Assembly (NCBI GenBank): GCA_020080175.1
Contig: JAGHQL010000041.1
Location: 62,001-126,000 of the forward strand
Length of the DNA stretch: 64,000 bases
Origin: Glutinoglossum americanum
Lineage: Eukaryota; Ascomycota; Geoglossomycetes; Geoglossales; Geoglossaceae
Direction: 5' to 3'
Shown here: positions 45,201-57,245 of the stretch, piece by piece
Numbering within the stretch: the stretch's first letter is position 1
Layout: each line of letters opens with the position of its first letter
Translations under genes and position numbers: made by a program
The notes under the pieces: generated by a model
Database searches by the model: none
What the model was told of the DNA's origin: nothing
The model's input: the letters and a program-made list of their open reading frames with translations, nothing else

Positions 45201-45668
45201 CTGGTGTTCGTGAATCGTAAGTTGTGTCATGCTAGCGCCTAAGGATCGAGCTAAACCGTCAACGCAGGGCCTGCGAGTTACCTTACGGTCGCACAATCGG
45301 TTTCCATCATGAAAGCCATTGAGGACCTCCAAACCACTAGCCCCCGGATCTACGCTCAGTGTGAAGAGTTCTTCCAGTCCACAATATCCTCACAGAATTC
45401 CCCTCGAGCTAGCCTTAAGAAGACGATATCATCCATGACGTCTGCCAGTAGCTTCTCTCTTGTAGGAAGCTCCATGCTAGGTTCTGAATCCCCCGAGTCA
45501 ACCGGCAACAGCGGGGTGCTTGTCAAGGAAGACATTAGGCGAGGCTGGGATTGGCGGAAAGGTATACCCCCAAAGGCGACAGGAGATATGGTGCTGAGGA
45601 TCTTGAGGCTGGAACTAGCGAAGGAACTGGCAAAGGTTTGGCTAAGAGAAGATGACGGTTTCTGGTAG
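42224..45668 (+). CDS. NUP85: Nucleoporin NUP85
   Basis: A scaffold subunit of the Y-complex (Nup84/Nup107 complex) of the nuclear pore. Exons 42224-44665, 44715-45216 and 45268-45668 give 1114 residues. Residues 1-215 are disordered (Ser/Pro/Gly-rich, acidic patch DGDDEDDSMADADVDE). From about 220 the alpha-solenoid begins; Nup85 family blocks include LPKLLLDWLNTFHNPYP, DFWNTIYSACLRGKIDEVI, YRGVALKNIQVAI and GDWEVRGGSW. After the first intron KHADSLAEGSHNYGEALIYY fits, as does LRKFYNLRDEE; the third exon ends with RRGWDWRKGIPPKATGDMVL. The ATG at 42224 (MSGFAVPFSSSPPATPD) matches the usual fungal start. Confidence 0.93.
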
Positions 45669-48600
45669 GATCTACGGTGGCTTCTTTGGGAAGTGGGTGG
45701 CATATATGGAGCGCATTAACCGAGCCCTTTGGGCCTTGTAAGGGTATCACATTTTGGAAGTTTTCCCGGGATGGAGGATTCACAACGGAGAAGTAATCAG
45801 GGACGCTTCTATTCTCGTGTATGTAGTGTGCATACGTGCATATATCACTATAGGGGTCAGTGCAGTCAGTCCTGGCTGGTAAAACGCGCATATCATGTTT
45901 CATGGGGCCCTGGAAAATTTCCTTTTAGGATGATTTCTCGAATAGGACAAGGATTCCAAAATCAACGGGTAAAAAATTTTCTACGTAGTATTATAAACTG
46001 TGAGTGCCAGGAGCATATATATATCGGGGTAAAGCTCCCATAACCTTGGGCAGACTCCCAAGCCCCCAATTATCATCTACCACCACCGCATCAGGCCGCA
46101 TAGATTCGGGAGTGACTCCCGTAACCGTGGGCAACCCCCCTCCCCCCCCTCCCTACGGGAATAATAAAAGAGAAAAGAGAATATATTCTGACATGCGACG
46201 GCAGTTCAAGCCAGCAAGCCAAAGCAAGCCAAACCTTTTTCTTTTCTTTTCTTTTTTTTGTAGCACCCAGGTATAAATAAAAAAAAAAAAAAGAAAAGAG
46301 AAAAAAGCCGCGGTACTCCTCCGCTTGGTGCTCCCCTCCTTGGCGCCCCTGGAATATCGTCTTGGGCTCGCGGGGTGGGGGCGTATTCTGTCCCAGAGCC
46401 GGGGCGGTGTAGTGTAGTGTGGTTGCTGCCGTGCTAGGTGGATCCGAGGCCGGGGGTGTCTTCGGGGTCGTGGGGGGTCTGATGTGAGCTGGAGCTGGGG
46501 GGATGGGGGCGGGAAAATGAAATAAAATATAATGCGAGGCTTGCTGTTTGGTGGCTGGTAGGCGGTGGGTGGCGGCTTGTAGGGGGCATTGTGGGGGTGG
46601 GGTGTTGTCTGTGGCTTCTTGCTTGCGGACACTGGTGTTGATTCGATTGTTGGTGTTCTTTCGGGGGATTGAACGAGGCCGCTGTTTGTCGCCCCTTGCA
46701 GCTTTTGCAGCCTCTGTTGCTTCTTTCCTCCTCTTAGCCTTTTCTCTTTGTAGTTCTTCCTCCGCTCTTGGTTCTTGCTTCTCGTGTAACTCTATTCGCG
46801 CAGCCCAACTAACTTCCTAGCAGTAGTCGCCCGAGGATGCAGTGCCTGTCCGGCCTGCATTTAATTTTTCGGGAGTAGTCCTCACAGACGCCAGATAAGC
46901 TCGACTCCCCCATGCGCTGGCGGAAGTTACTGCGGATAAAGACATCCAAAGTACTACTGAAGAGGTAGACTTTCAGAAGCAGGACCAAATTCTTTCAAAG
47001 AATGGCCAGACTTATTTCACACTCTGATATTACTCTAAAGGATACCCTGACCGAGCGATGTCTGGGAGGCTAAAGACAAGACGACGAGAGGGGACGGAGA
47101 TATCCGGCACCGCTTGATCTGAACGATCCGTCGTGGGTGCTAGAACAGGATGTACCAAGAGACCGAATAGACCGAGCGTGGATCAACTCCCTAAGAAGAA
47201 TGGGGAGAGTGTTGCGGGGTAAGCGCCTGAGGTGGTCAGCCAATGTCCAGCAATTTCACCCTACATATGAAAGGTAGAGCACGTAGCTAAGCTTGGGTTT
47301 ACGGTCTGAGGGTCTGGGTTTGGAAAGGGATCCGCTGGAAGCTTAATACATTGCTTTAAGCCAGTCCCCGGGGTTAGTTAGCGCTACAGCTGGCGAGGCT
47401 TGAACACTCAACCCGGCTTAGTGAAGCTCTTAAAGCAAGTAACCACCCTCACGCAACCTGTCCTTCTCACCCCCCACCGGCGCATCTCCAGCTCTCCCCC
47501 ACCGCCGACCCTGCCCATGCCCAGCCCCTGTGGAAGCAAAAACTCCCGTCCGGGACCAGCCACGAGCAGGGACCGGGAGGATGGACGCACACATCTGCTA
47601 GCTCGAAGGACCGGAGCTATACGCATGGAGCGGAGAAACGAGACACGAACTGTGCCCGCGGGCACCCCGCCAGGGTCATTCGAGGCACCGGGGATCCGCA
47701 GAAGGCGCTGTTAGACGCGAGCGCTTGGTGGACGCTACTCCGGCCTCCGCTATTCGGTAGAGGCCGCTTTAGCGACACCCCAACCGCAAAAGCAGGCAGT
47801 AGAGCCCCCCCCCCCGCGTGGAACCGATAATCCCGTTTACGTTTTGGCCGTTCGTAGGACCACCTTCGCTGCCTGCGGTGGCTAGGCGTGTTGCAGGCTC
47901 CTGGCGTAAATACTGGTGGCGTGCTGTTATGTTCTGGGTGCGTTAAGAGGGGCTTTTCGTTGTTGCTGGGAGCCCGTGTAGAGGGCCAGGCTGGATTTCC
48001 GACGCTCCACGGGATGGGCTTAGATGGGGAGCCGTGTAGTGAGAACGGGTGGCGAGTATGTGTCGCGCTGAGCTCGGCGCTCAATTCCGCCATATTTGGG
48101 CTTTTCATCTTCTCACATTGTTGTTGGTTATACGGAGTAGCGTCTGATCTCGTGAATCCCCCGGTCGCCCACCAGCCTTCATAACCTGCTGGCTGAGGGT
48201 GCGAGACCTCCCTAAGCTGACCTGTGTTACCGTAGCAAAGCCTGCAAACCCACCAATACGGGTGGTACGTCTAGCTGTTAGGGGGCATCGTTCACGGTTT
48301 ACGACTAGACGTTGCTCGATTTCTAAAGTGCAAGTGCTTGTTTATACGCGCTAGAGTTACTAGAAGTAGGGGGTACCAGCGAGGTGTGGGGCGAATAGAA
48401 AGCGACGAATTGGTGGGTTGGAAAAAAAGTTTGATTTATGACCTGGATACATGCAGAAAGTGAGGAAACATGCTCGGAAGAAGTGAGAAATTGCGTTGAG
48501 AACATGGGTTTGGCCAGATAAGATTATCAAGCCTTGTGGCGTCAACATTGGTGGTGTAATGACGTGCCTTCTAAAATGAATGAATTCCTGCTACCCATGG

Positions 48601-48778
48601 AGCATATTCGGTATTTCGTAGGTAGTTGGTGGGATTCATGTGGCGTTTGTAGTCCTTTCCAGATGCCTCCTGGAGTTTCTGATAGTCCTGGGCGCTGCAA
48701 AACCCTAGCCATAATGCCATAAGGCCATAAAACTTATTCGCCCGATCGCCTACTCTGTATGTAAAGAAAATCGCACAG
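45669..48778. other. Gene-poor, low-complexity region (3.1 kb)
   Basis: No supportable gene. It holds T-rich and A-rich runs (46240-46310), purine/pyrimidine-skewed tracts, an imperfect direct repeat (46035-46052 and 46116-46133), and frames of 80-160 codons on both strands with compositional bias (46153-46632 minus, 47617-48108 minus). A minus-strand stretch at about 46640-46815 reads as Glu/Lys/Arg/Ala-rich, which might be a remnant of a transposase tail, but no catalytic motif is seen. Confidence 0.45.
46035..46133. repeat. Imperfect direct repeat, 16 of 18 bases
   Basis: CTCCCATAACCTTGGGCA at 46035-46052 recurs as CTCCCGTAACCGTGGGCA at 46116-46133, 81 bases apart. The unit has a GGG/CCC dyad. 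Origin unknown; it may be a remnant of a short mobile element. Confidence 0.6.
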
Positions 48779-51110
48779 CTATCTGGTCAAGTAAGTACTA
48801 TTTGAAATCTGATCGCCTGTGGTATCTTTTGCCGGCTGGTCGTATATCCATTGCGATTCGATAGCCGCGGGTTCCCCTTTCTCCTCTGTATTAACTCGTA
48901 CCTCAAATCTTAGGTTCTCTTGCTCGACGTAAACCCGTAATTCGTATTTTATGTTCAAATATTTTTGCCCGATCAACCAGTATCTGCGCCTAGCAGTGAG
49001 TCCTGGCGAACTTGGAGTTTGCGTGTCCTGTCCCAAGTCCGATTCTATCCGGCAAACCACTCTGGAATCGCCTTGGCCCAGGTATTGGGGTAGGCAGTCC
49101 GAAGGCAAATTGGACATAACTATGGTGTCCTCCCAGGCTTTGTCTGGGTCTTTGAAGCCGATCCTCTTCTTATATTCACGAGTGATAGGAACATCCTCCC
49201 TGATAACCTCTCCTTTGCGGATAAACCAGTCGATTTGATTGGTAACATAAAGTTTGCCGTTCAGCGGGCATTCAACGGGTGTTTGTGCTGCATGCTTGTC
49301 CTTGTTGTAGCGGTCATTGAATAGAATACCATAAGAGGAGCGGCAGCTACGGGTCCGGAAGACGGAAGTGCCATGGCAGATGCGCTGCATACGATCGAGG
49401 ACAAGGCCTTTGCAGACGGCGAGCGGGCTATGTTGCTCTGTTAGCACTGTAAGAGAGGCGAAGCTAGGGACATACGGCTCTTCCGGGTCCTTCCTATCAG
49501 CCAGTATTTTTATGCCTTGAGGCTCGTACCTAGCCGTGACTTCGTCCTGGACATACTTGGAGGAACCAAGTCCGCCAGAGAGAACGAGGTATGACTATTT
49601 TGCGGTTATTAGTCTTTCCTTTTACTATGAGAAACTAGAAGAAAGAAGTGGTAGTGAGGCACCTACCACTTTCAAATCTGGGCTGGTTTGCTGTAGTTTG
49701 CCGAGCTCCGAATCGATGAAACGAAAAATTTTGTTTATCTGCCCATCAAACATGTCTTTGATCTCGTCCCTTACGTCTTATTAGTCACACCAACCCCCCC
49801 CCTCCATTAATGCGCCAGGGTGTCAACTTACACGGTTAGGTATACATTCACATCAGAGTTATTCGGCAGACCAGGCACGGAAAGACTCCAAGACGGGAGT
49901 GCACCTGCGTCCCTAAAAGATGCTTTTATATTTTGAAAGACATGACCTCTCGACATGTGATGAGCGGTGTGTTCTTGCAGACCTTGCTGCAGCCCAGGAT
50001 GCTCGCGTTTGATGATTCTCAGCTCCTCTTCTACTTTCTTCTCAAATGCACGGTCGATCTGGACAGAGCCGGCGTAAATAGCTGTAGCAGATGGAACGAT
50101 CAATGACAAGATCCAGCAATAAGCTCTACGAGGAGACGGCATGACAAACCTTGAGCTTCGTTAAGTCTAACTAGCTCAACCGCCTTGCCATCAATCTTTT
50201 CCACTTTCAGGATGCAGATATCCTATGGGAATTAGGTTCATATACAGACTGGGAATATGCAGCAAACGTACGGTTGTGCCCCCCCCAGCATCGCAGACGA
50301 GTAGAGCATCATCTTTCTACGGCTGGTGCTTTAGCCTGAATTTTGTTGTCGTTCTCTGCGATACTGCTGACTCACCTTGTACTGGTGCCCAATTCCCTTT
50401 GCCGTGTAGACTGCCGAGGCCTCTCCCTCGGTCAATCCGATAACTACGGAGCAGTTCTCGCCGGGGTTGAATGTTTGTCTCACAATTCCTTCGAAATCCC
50501 GAACTAGGTCATCACGGTCCTTCCACATTGTCGGTAAGCTGAATATATATTCAACCTTTGTGGAACTCCAGTCTACCAGCCAAGGGTGGGCTTCTAAATG
50601 GGCAATAATGTGGCTGTGCAAGGCCGTCAAAAAATCCGTGTACCATCCCCTCACACTCCTAATGTCGTACTGCTCGTCTTCGGGGATCTCCCTGTTCGCT
50701 TCTATCAGGTGATCCTCATCCAGGAAAAATTTAAAATACCCTCTGACACTCATTGCAGGACCGATTTCCCCTAGAGGAGGGCAGGCAAAGCCCCAGGAAT
50801 TGATGTGAAAGTCGCCAGCTCGATAAGTGACGAGAGTAGGCACCTTATTTATAATGAATTTCTCAACAGAGGGCCACCGCTGAATCACGACAGGCGTAAT
50901 GGATTCACCGGGTCCCATCCTGTCAGGAGAGCAAATCGCGACTCCTGTTGCACAATAATGGTGGACATCAGCCTCTAGCTTAGTGCTTCCTAGCAGCACG
51001 TTATGCACGTGCATACCTGTATGGGTATAACCAAGGTCCACCCCAACAATGACGCGGTCAGGCGGGAGCATCTGCTCTCTATTCTCATCTTCCTCTGACG
51101 ATATAGTCAT
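48779..51110 (-). CDS. Hsp70-like ATPase (fungal HSPA12-like group)
   Basis: An actin/Hsp70-fold ATPase lacking a standard substrate-binding domain; function in fungi is largely unknown. Exons 51110-50376, 50316-50272, 50222-50150, 50081-49832, 49769-49667 and 49594-48779 give 673 residues. Phosphate-1 motif VIVGVDLGYTHTG lies at about 20-32. Residues 245-265 give the phosphate-2 motif LLVCDAGGGTTDIC, split by two introns. VLSGGLGSSKYVQDEV is the adenosine motif. The 15-codon second exon carries the catalytic DAGGGTT. The C-terminus ends with a beta-rich stretch. One acceptor (before 49769) is AAG. I used the ATG at 51110, since the frame extends only to a TTG. This gene opens the more accessory right part of the window. 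Confidence 0.88.
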
Positions 51111-52018
51111 ACTGCGTTGCTGGGGGAAAAGACGCCTTAGCCACAACTAGGTAAGAGCAAAAACCATCGGCCCCACTGTTAAGTGATCTAGGAGGACTCA
51201 AAACCTATAATCGTTGAAGATGCGATGAGGGTGAGACCGTTCGTCTTAAAGAAGGGCGGCGTGGCACGTCTTAGTTGGCTCCAAGCGGGGATCCTACACA
51301 AGGATAATGATGGGAGGCATTAGCCGACGTGCAGCCGTTAGTGATTCCGAGTTCGTGGGATTGGCCCAAGGCTTTCGGGCAGCAAGGGCATCCTCAGCCA
51401 ATCTCGACAGGCGGCGGTTGCCGTGCGATCAGGCCGTAGCCCGGGGCTGCTTCTCAAGTATTTGCATCATAGGCCGCCCATGTAGAGAGCACTACGTAGT
51501 ACGGAGTAAAGGCTTTAGAGGAGTGACACGATGTGTCGGTGAAATGGCCTCCGAAAACTGACGAGCTTCGCCGCTGTATTCGATGCTATTCCGCCATGGC
51601 GGTTTGCCGCTTACAACGTCGCTTGCCTGCATACCGCCTACCAGAACAACTCGCGAGCCAGTTTCTATAATCCTCCACCAGCAATCCGTGAGCCAGATTC
51701 TAAAATTCACCTCACCGTCTCTGTCTATAACTATGGTAACCAAGATGGCGTCTTTCTATTCTCACCTTCAGATATTCCTTGCGGCAAGGTCGTCAATCCA
51801 ATTTCGTTGTCCTACTCATTCCTATTGTTCCCCCAATCCGCGTCGCCATACGCTATCTCCACAAAAGCGCGCCTGTTCACGTCCCCATCAGCCCTGATGG
51901 GCAGGGTACGGAGGCAGATATATCATGTAAAGGGAAATGTCACAAGGGTAAATTAGATTTTGTTTGGTACGTGTAATTAACAAGATGTTGTTAGTGTTTC
52001 CAGCGCCGATGTACCTGC
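51111..52018. other. Intergenic, 0.9 kb
   Basis: Between the Hsp70-like and Clr5-domain genes (both minus). It contains the palindrome-bearing ACTACGTAGTACGGAGT at 51491-51507. Short frames on both strands have no recognisable domain. Confidence 0.5.
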
Positions 52019-54282
52019 CTATTGTAGCGACGACAAGCCCAAGGAGCTTGCCATTGCCTGTGACAGTTCGCTTATCGACGGCAAACTCAGGTAGCTCCTC
52101 GAGGGGCCCCTAAACACACTTGATGGCAGTGTGCTGACTGCATCTTGCACCATACCTTCAAAACCTTGTTGAATGCGGTCCCCAAGCTTCCGAAGGGAAG
52201 ATAAGTCTGAGGAGTGGAGCGAGGAGGCAAGTGTTGGAAGGAGAGCTGCGGCAACGATACTAAGACTCCGCCTTGGTGCGTCTGATTGCAGAGGAGTGTC
52301 TGGTGTCTCCTCGGTCTCAGAGTCCTGCATTTCTGGCAGCTTGACCATCAGGCTCTTTTCGACGAGGTCTCTTGCATAAGAACGTGCTATATTTTGGAAT
52401 GCCTTTTGTTCGGGGGAGGCGTGGATCAAGGTGTTCATCCAAGAGAATGTGTCTAGAAACTGGCACCCGAGCTTCTCGTCGGACTGCTGAGATAGAAACT
52501 TCGCTCCGATACGTGCTCGGCGGACAAGATCACACTCGGATTTGTCATTCCTAGACGGAGAAGCACCCATAATCATCCAGCATGATGTTATGAGAAGCTC
52601 TGCAGCAGATATACCCATGAGCCTCTCAGCTTGGCCTGCCCATAGCATGGGTTGTAGTTTCGTATACTTTGTTTGACGGCTTTGCCAGCGTTCCCATAGG
52701 CAGCAGTATACCCCAATATGTTCTGCCCAACTTAAGTGCTGGTCATTAGATTGTAGGTTCTTCCACGAGCCAGGTATTGTAGCTGTGCGTTCGAGCTCGC
52801 TGGTGCACCATTGTAGGCAAGAGCGAATACAGGGGTTCTTCATGGAACCGTGCTTGAGCTCAAATGGACCAGGCTCCCGCAGCAGTAGCCGTTCCTGAAC
52901 TTGGCTCCTACCGATAAAGAGATTGTCTTGAGGCAGATACCTTAGGGTCTTCTCTTTCACAAGATTCTCGTGGCAACCGAGGCCGCGAGCGAGGCAATGG
53001 TATGTTATAATGTCTAGCGAGCGGGTTTCTTGTGGCAGCTGCGTAAGAAGTCTCTCGTCTGCGAGATCGGATTCCATGGCGACCCTAGTGTGGAAATTTG
53101 CCGTAGAATAGTCACGACGGCGAGTGTAGGTTTCTGCGAGGAGCATTCGGAATAAGAAATTTTCAACATCCGTAGCCGATCTGTGAGGCTCGTGGAGCTT
53201 TTGCTCCAGCAGACTTTGGGCAATCTCAACCTGGGATGACGTGGTGGCGGAGCGGGCACACGAAACCATTGCTGTAGATGTCACCCATGCTGGTTGGTTA
53301 GAGGAGTCCTTTAGTCGCTTCAATATTAGCGCATACAAAGCGAATGAATCCATATCAAACGATAGGGAGAAGAGGAAGTCCGCTGCACGCTTCATGTCTT
53401 GAATCTCATCTGGGGAAAACGTGTCAATAGGACGACTGCTGTCGAGCCGTCTCTCTCGTGGGAATACCCGGCCAACGGAATACTGTTGGCTTGTTGGTCG
53501 ATCGATATCACCCAACCTCGAGCCATTCGAGCCTTCTGAGCGTGGCGGAAGCATGCCCGCATCGCTTGTATCGTTCGGAGTAGTTAGACCACTGTTGTCT
53601 CCCAGTGAGCTAGATGTATAAGTGACACTATCAGCTCGTCCGCCGACAATGCTAGGAAATGTGCTGCTGGGAGATCTGGCTGTCCGTCCTGATGGCAGGA
53701 GATCTTGAGGACTTGGTTTGGGTGTGTCTGGCGTATCAAACGCTGATCCAAGATCCGCATACGGGTCTTTCGATGACATAAAATCAGATAGCTTCTGGCG
53801 CTTCTTTGGCGGGACCGCCGGCTTTTCGTGCAGGCTCTGTTGTCGCTTCGCAGGGTATGTCTGGGTGATAGATGTCTGAAAAGGATCGCTATCCCCACTT
53901 CCTTGGTCGACTCTAGTATCCGATGAATGTTGCGATGGGAGTGCATAGCATTCAGGCTTTATGGAATCCTTGCCCGTAATTTTGTGCTTGCGTACGCCCC
54001 ACTTCTCGAACCGGAAGATATACTGACGGCGACTGAAACAATTAGCGGTCTGGCCCCGCGTCACGCAACGAAAATGAAAGGTGGAGCTCGGCGGGAGGTA
54101 GTTGAGGGGGTATACGAAGGTGCAAAGCCATGCCTGGCTTTCATCATAGTTATCAAATCATCCAGAACCATATCCCGATACAGTCTGCAGAGCTCCTCTT
54201 TGTGCTCTTCCCATTTCTCCGCCGGAACCGGCTTGGCGCGTTTGGCCGGCGGCCCTTTCCATTGAAGCTGTTGTTGTGGCAT
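52019..54282 (-). CDS. Clr5-domain protein
   Basis: Exons 54282-54116 and 54032-52019 give 726 residues. The Clr5 domain spans about 15-70 and is completed by splicing: VPAEKWEEHKEELCRLYRDM, DDLITMMKARHGFAPS, then RRQYIFRFEKWGVRKHK. In fission yeast Clr5 acts in heterochromatic silencing; in filamentous fungi the domain heads many proteins of unknown role, probably DNA-associated. Residues 90-230 are disordered with basic clusters (PPKKRQKLSDFM). From about 240 the protein is helical and may form TPR-like repeats (FLFRMLLAETYTRRRDYSTA), ending in a Ser-rich tail. The start ATG at 54282 fits other Clr5 proteins. The intron has GTATAC at the donor and CTAATTG near the branch. Confidence 0.85.
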
Positions 54283-55135
54283 CTTTCGGAATTGCCTTCA
54301 AACCGCAAGACAGAGGACATGTAGGCAAGGCTCTCTTATGTGATCCAGCATCAGTCATTGTTAGTCGTAGTGTAGATGGAAGGCTGAGCGATTGTGCTAG
54401 CCAAGACCCCTCCATCATTAAAAACTCCAAAATACCAAATTTGGCTTAGCGCTGTGCCCTCGTGCAGTAAATACCTCGATACACTTGGGCGTAAATGATT
54501 CAGCTATAACTGTCAAATCGAAAAACACCCAGTAACTCCATCTGCTGACACTCCGCCTCTTATGCCTGGTCCTAACCCAAACCGGAGATTGGAATTTCGC
54601 CCATCTCTAGCAACCCATCAGTAGGAAGTACAGAGCACGGTGAAGTTTATCACATTAGCTGTTCTGGCCACCAGGCAAACCCAGGCTGCCACTTCTCACA
54701 CTCTAGAGGCAAGGCGAAAGCCCTACGGCCGCCTCGCCAAGTTGCTTTTCCTGTCGGCACCGACATGAGGCCACCGACACTGTGACCCCACCCGCAGGAA
54801 CCATACCCAAATTCGGGAATTGGAATTTCTAGTTGGGGGGCTGTCTGCATTGCTGGTTCGATGGGCCAGAGACGGCTGGCCTTGTTCGAAGCGAGGCTGC
54901 AGCTGTAAACGCGGCAAGGCTTGCACCGAGTTTTTGAGGGCAACTATAACCCGAAACGGTATTTGGAAGTCTGTTTTGCCAATTTTTTTTGCTGCCTCGT
55001 TCCTGAGTATTTTCTTGTATATACGTGACTTAAATTTGGTCCGCGCCTCTCACATATATAAGTATATAAGATGGTCACATCTTTTTGGTAGCGTTTTTCG
55101 CGTTAATTCCGGCATCCTCTCTTTACTCTCCCCCG
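54283..55135. other. Intergenic with TATA-like stretch
   Basis: About 0.85 kb between divergent genes. A strongly AT-rich ATATATAAGTATATAAG lies near 55053-55070, 65-80 bases before the ATG at 55136, and could be its TATA element. Other frames here show no domain. Confidence 0.45.
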
Positions 55136-55835
55136 ATGGATTCGAAGGTCCCGAGCTCACCAGTCGCGCGGGACTCAAACGAATTATTATCGTATATGGG
55201 AGCGTGGTCTGACACCGCCTTTTCGGAAGCATCCTATGCTCCGAGCACATGCTCGAATGCCGAAGAAGAAGTGAGATCCAAAGGCTCCGGGGATCTAGTC
55301 CTAGAGCATTCAGACTCGAAGCGTTGTTCAAGAAGTACACACAACGAAACCAAACATATTTTACCAGCATACCTTCAAAACGAACCTCGACACCCGAATA
55401 AGCGCGATGCTAGCTCTCAGGACCTCACGCCTATGCAAAGATGGCTAGGAGAGAATGCTGGAGAGGAACCCGGTCGGGCAGCCGAGGATGCTCCGAAGAT
55501 TCGTCCTGCGCAAGGTACACACAAGTATTTCCACAACGGATCGCAGTGTACCTTAGTCTGACACTAACGCGATGTGTGGGGGGCTCTCGAGTGACGGACG
55601 GGATATCGAGACGGAGAGAGGGCATTGATGGTAAACAATAGACTCGGAGGTTAGCAGTTCTGAAGCAACAGAAGGGGCTTTGTTTGCATACCTGATGGTC
55701 AACAACAAGTAGTTTCCGCATTCCTGTTTGACCACGAATGTCATTTGAAATTGTAGCTGCATTGACAATCATATACCTTTGCATTATTTGTTTTTAGATG
55801 AAGGCATACATGCCTCGATGCCTTCTGTCTGGTGA
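55136..55835 (+). CDS. Small hypothetical protein, two exons
   Basis: I do not recognise this gene. Proposed exons 55136-55514 and 55798-55835 give 138 residues. The protein is hydrophilic and Ser/Glu-rich (LLSYMGAWSDTAFSEASYAP), with TPMQRWLGENAGEEPGRAAED near the end and a short C-terminus DEGIHASMPSVW after the intron. The intron (GTACAC..TTAG, 283 bases) is long for this genome, so read-through to a stop at 55561 is an alternative. Support comes from the TATA-like stretch upstream and clean splice ends. No signal peptide or membrane segment is seen. Confidence 0.4.
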
Positions 55836-57245
55836 CTCAACGAGCGAAGCTCTCCGTTGTTTTCTTCCGCCATTGCTATGCTCGCGGATGCAGAACCTTA
55901 TGGGACTGTCGGAGTTTAAATGTAGATATCGCTCGCAAGGGAATCAAATAAGGCCGCCAGCAACAAAGAGTATTTATATTAAAGGGTTAGAGTGTCGCTA
56001 ACTGCAACCCAGCCAGATGGCGATAGACCTACACTGATGGGTCGAGAGTAGGCGGAAACACGATGGGAGGAAACCGGCTACATACATTGCGCAGAGTATT
56101 TGGCACCTAGGGTTAAAATCGCAAGGTAATCAATCCATAACACTTTACAGAATTAGGTACTTCAACTTTCTGCACGCAGAAACCTAGAGACCTAGAATGC
56201 CGGCAACTTTTCCCATTTCCATTTTTATTTTTATCTTTATTCTTATTTTTTTAGACTGGAGGGAGCCAGCAACCTCAGACGAACCCTATGCCGGTGCCTT
56301 GGTATCAGCGATCGCCGTCCTCGGTTGTATACATACAGTACATGCAGTAGAACGCACATCAAGTACCTGTGTGCACCTCGCTCACCGCTACTTTAGCTCT
56401 ACGTAACCCTGCGTTAGGAAAAAGCAGTGGCGGCGGTCAAGCATGAGTGAATTTCACCGAGTAGACAGGTTTTAATGGGGTAAGGTTTTAGGTAAGAGCC
56501 TGAAGCTACTTTTTCTATCGCCGGGGAGTTGCGATTGGCGTCCAGCTTGTAAAGGCGCAGTTCCGCTGGAATGGAATTTCGATATTCCGGTCACTTCAAG
56601 TTTAGTTCACTTACATAGTGCACTCTAGGAGGAATGCGCCCCTGCGTTTAGGTCCTGCAGTGCTACCGTCAGCGGCACGCAATGCTGATCTGTGCTCTAT
56701 AGTTCCCATAGCTGCCGCCGCTGTGCATTCTTTGGTTTGAACGCCGCCGGTGCTCGTACGGGATCAACCATCTGTCGGTTGAGCTGGGATTTAAAACCGC
56801 GCATCCGAGGGATTTGCAATTTCTTTATTTTTATTTTCATCCGGGCTTCTATCGCAGGGTTGGGGGTGGGTGAAAAACTCTCACCATGTGAAGCTTTTTT
56901 ATGCTTCGTATCTTTATACCGGCTGTCGCTTGCCGCTTTTACCGGTTGCACCGCAGAAAGGTTTTTGTCTTTTCTGCAACGAGACGTTCCGTGGATGAGG
57001 GCATGGGACGCATGCGTTGGTGTGGAAAAACAAATTTGGAGAAATACCATGAAATGACTTGGCTAGTCCAGTCGATTTTTTATGGGAGCGGGTGGGTGTG
57101 CAAAGCAGGGTTCTTACAAAACGAAAACTGACAAATAAGTCTGTTCTACCAGAGAGAAATTGTTGAAATAGATCTCCCCTCCCGGGGCGAGAGTACTCCT
57201 ACAGCATGACCACCGCTAACACTATATGACATCAGGAGGGGCGGT
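55836..57245. other. Intergenic, 1.4 kb
   Basis: No supportable gene. Frames 56692-57057 (plus) and 56697-57050 (minus) are open opposite each other, as expected by chance. Repeated ATTTTTATTTT tracts occur at 56215-56250 and 56820-56840. Confidence 0.5.

Noticed and set aside
46153-46815. Minus-strand Pro/Thr- and Lys/Glu-rich frames as a transposase tail
   Set aside because: Only compositional similarity; no catalytic triad, terminal repeats or target duplication visible.
54650-54943. Minus-strand frame with several cysteines
   Set aside because: Cysteine spacing fits no zinc-binding family and the plus frame is equally open.
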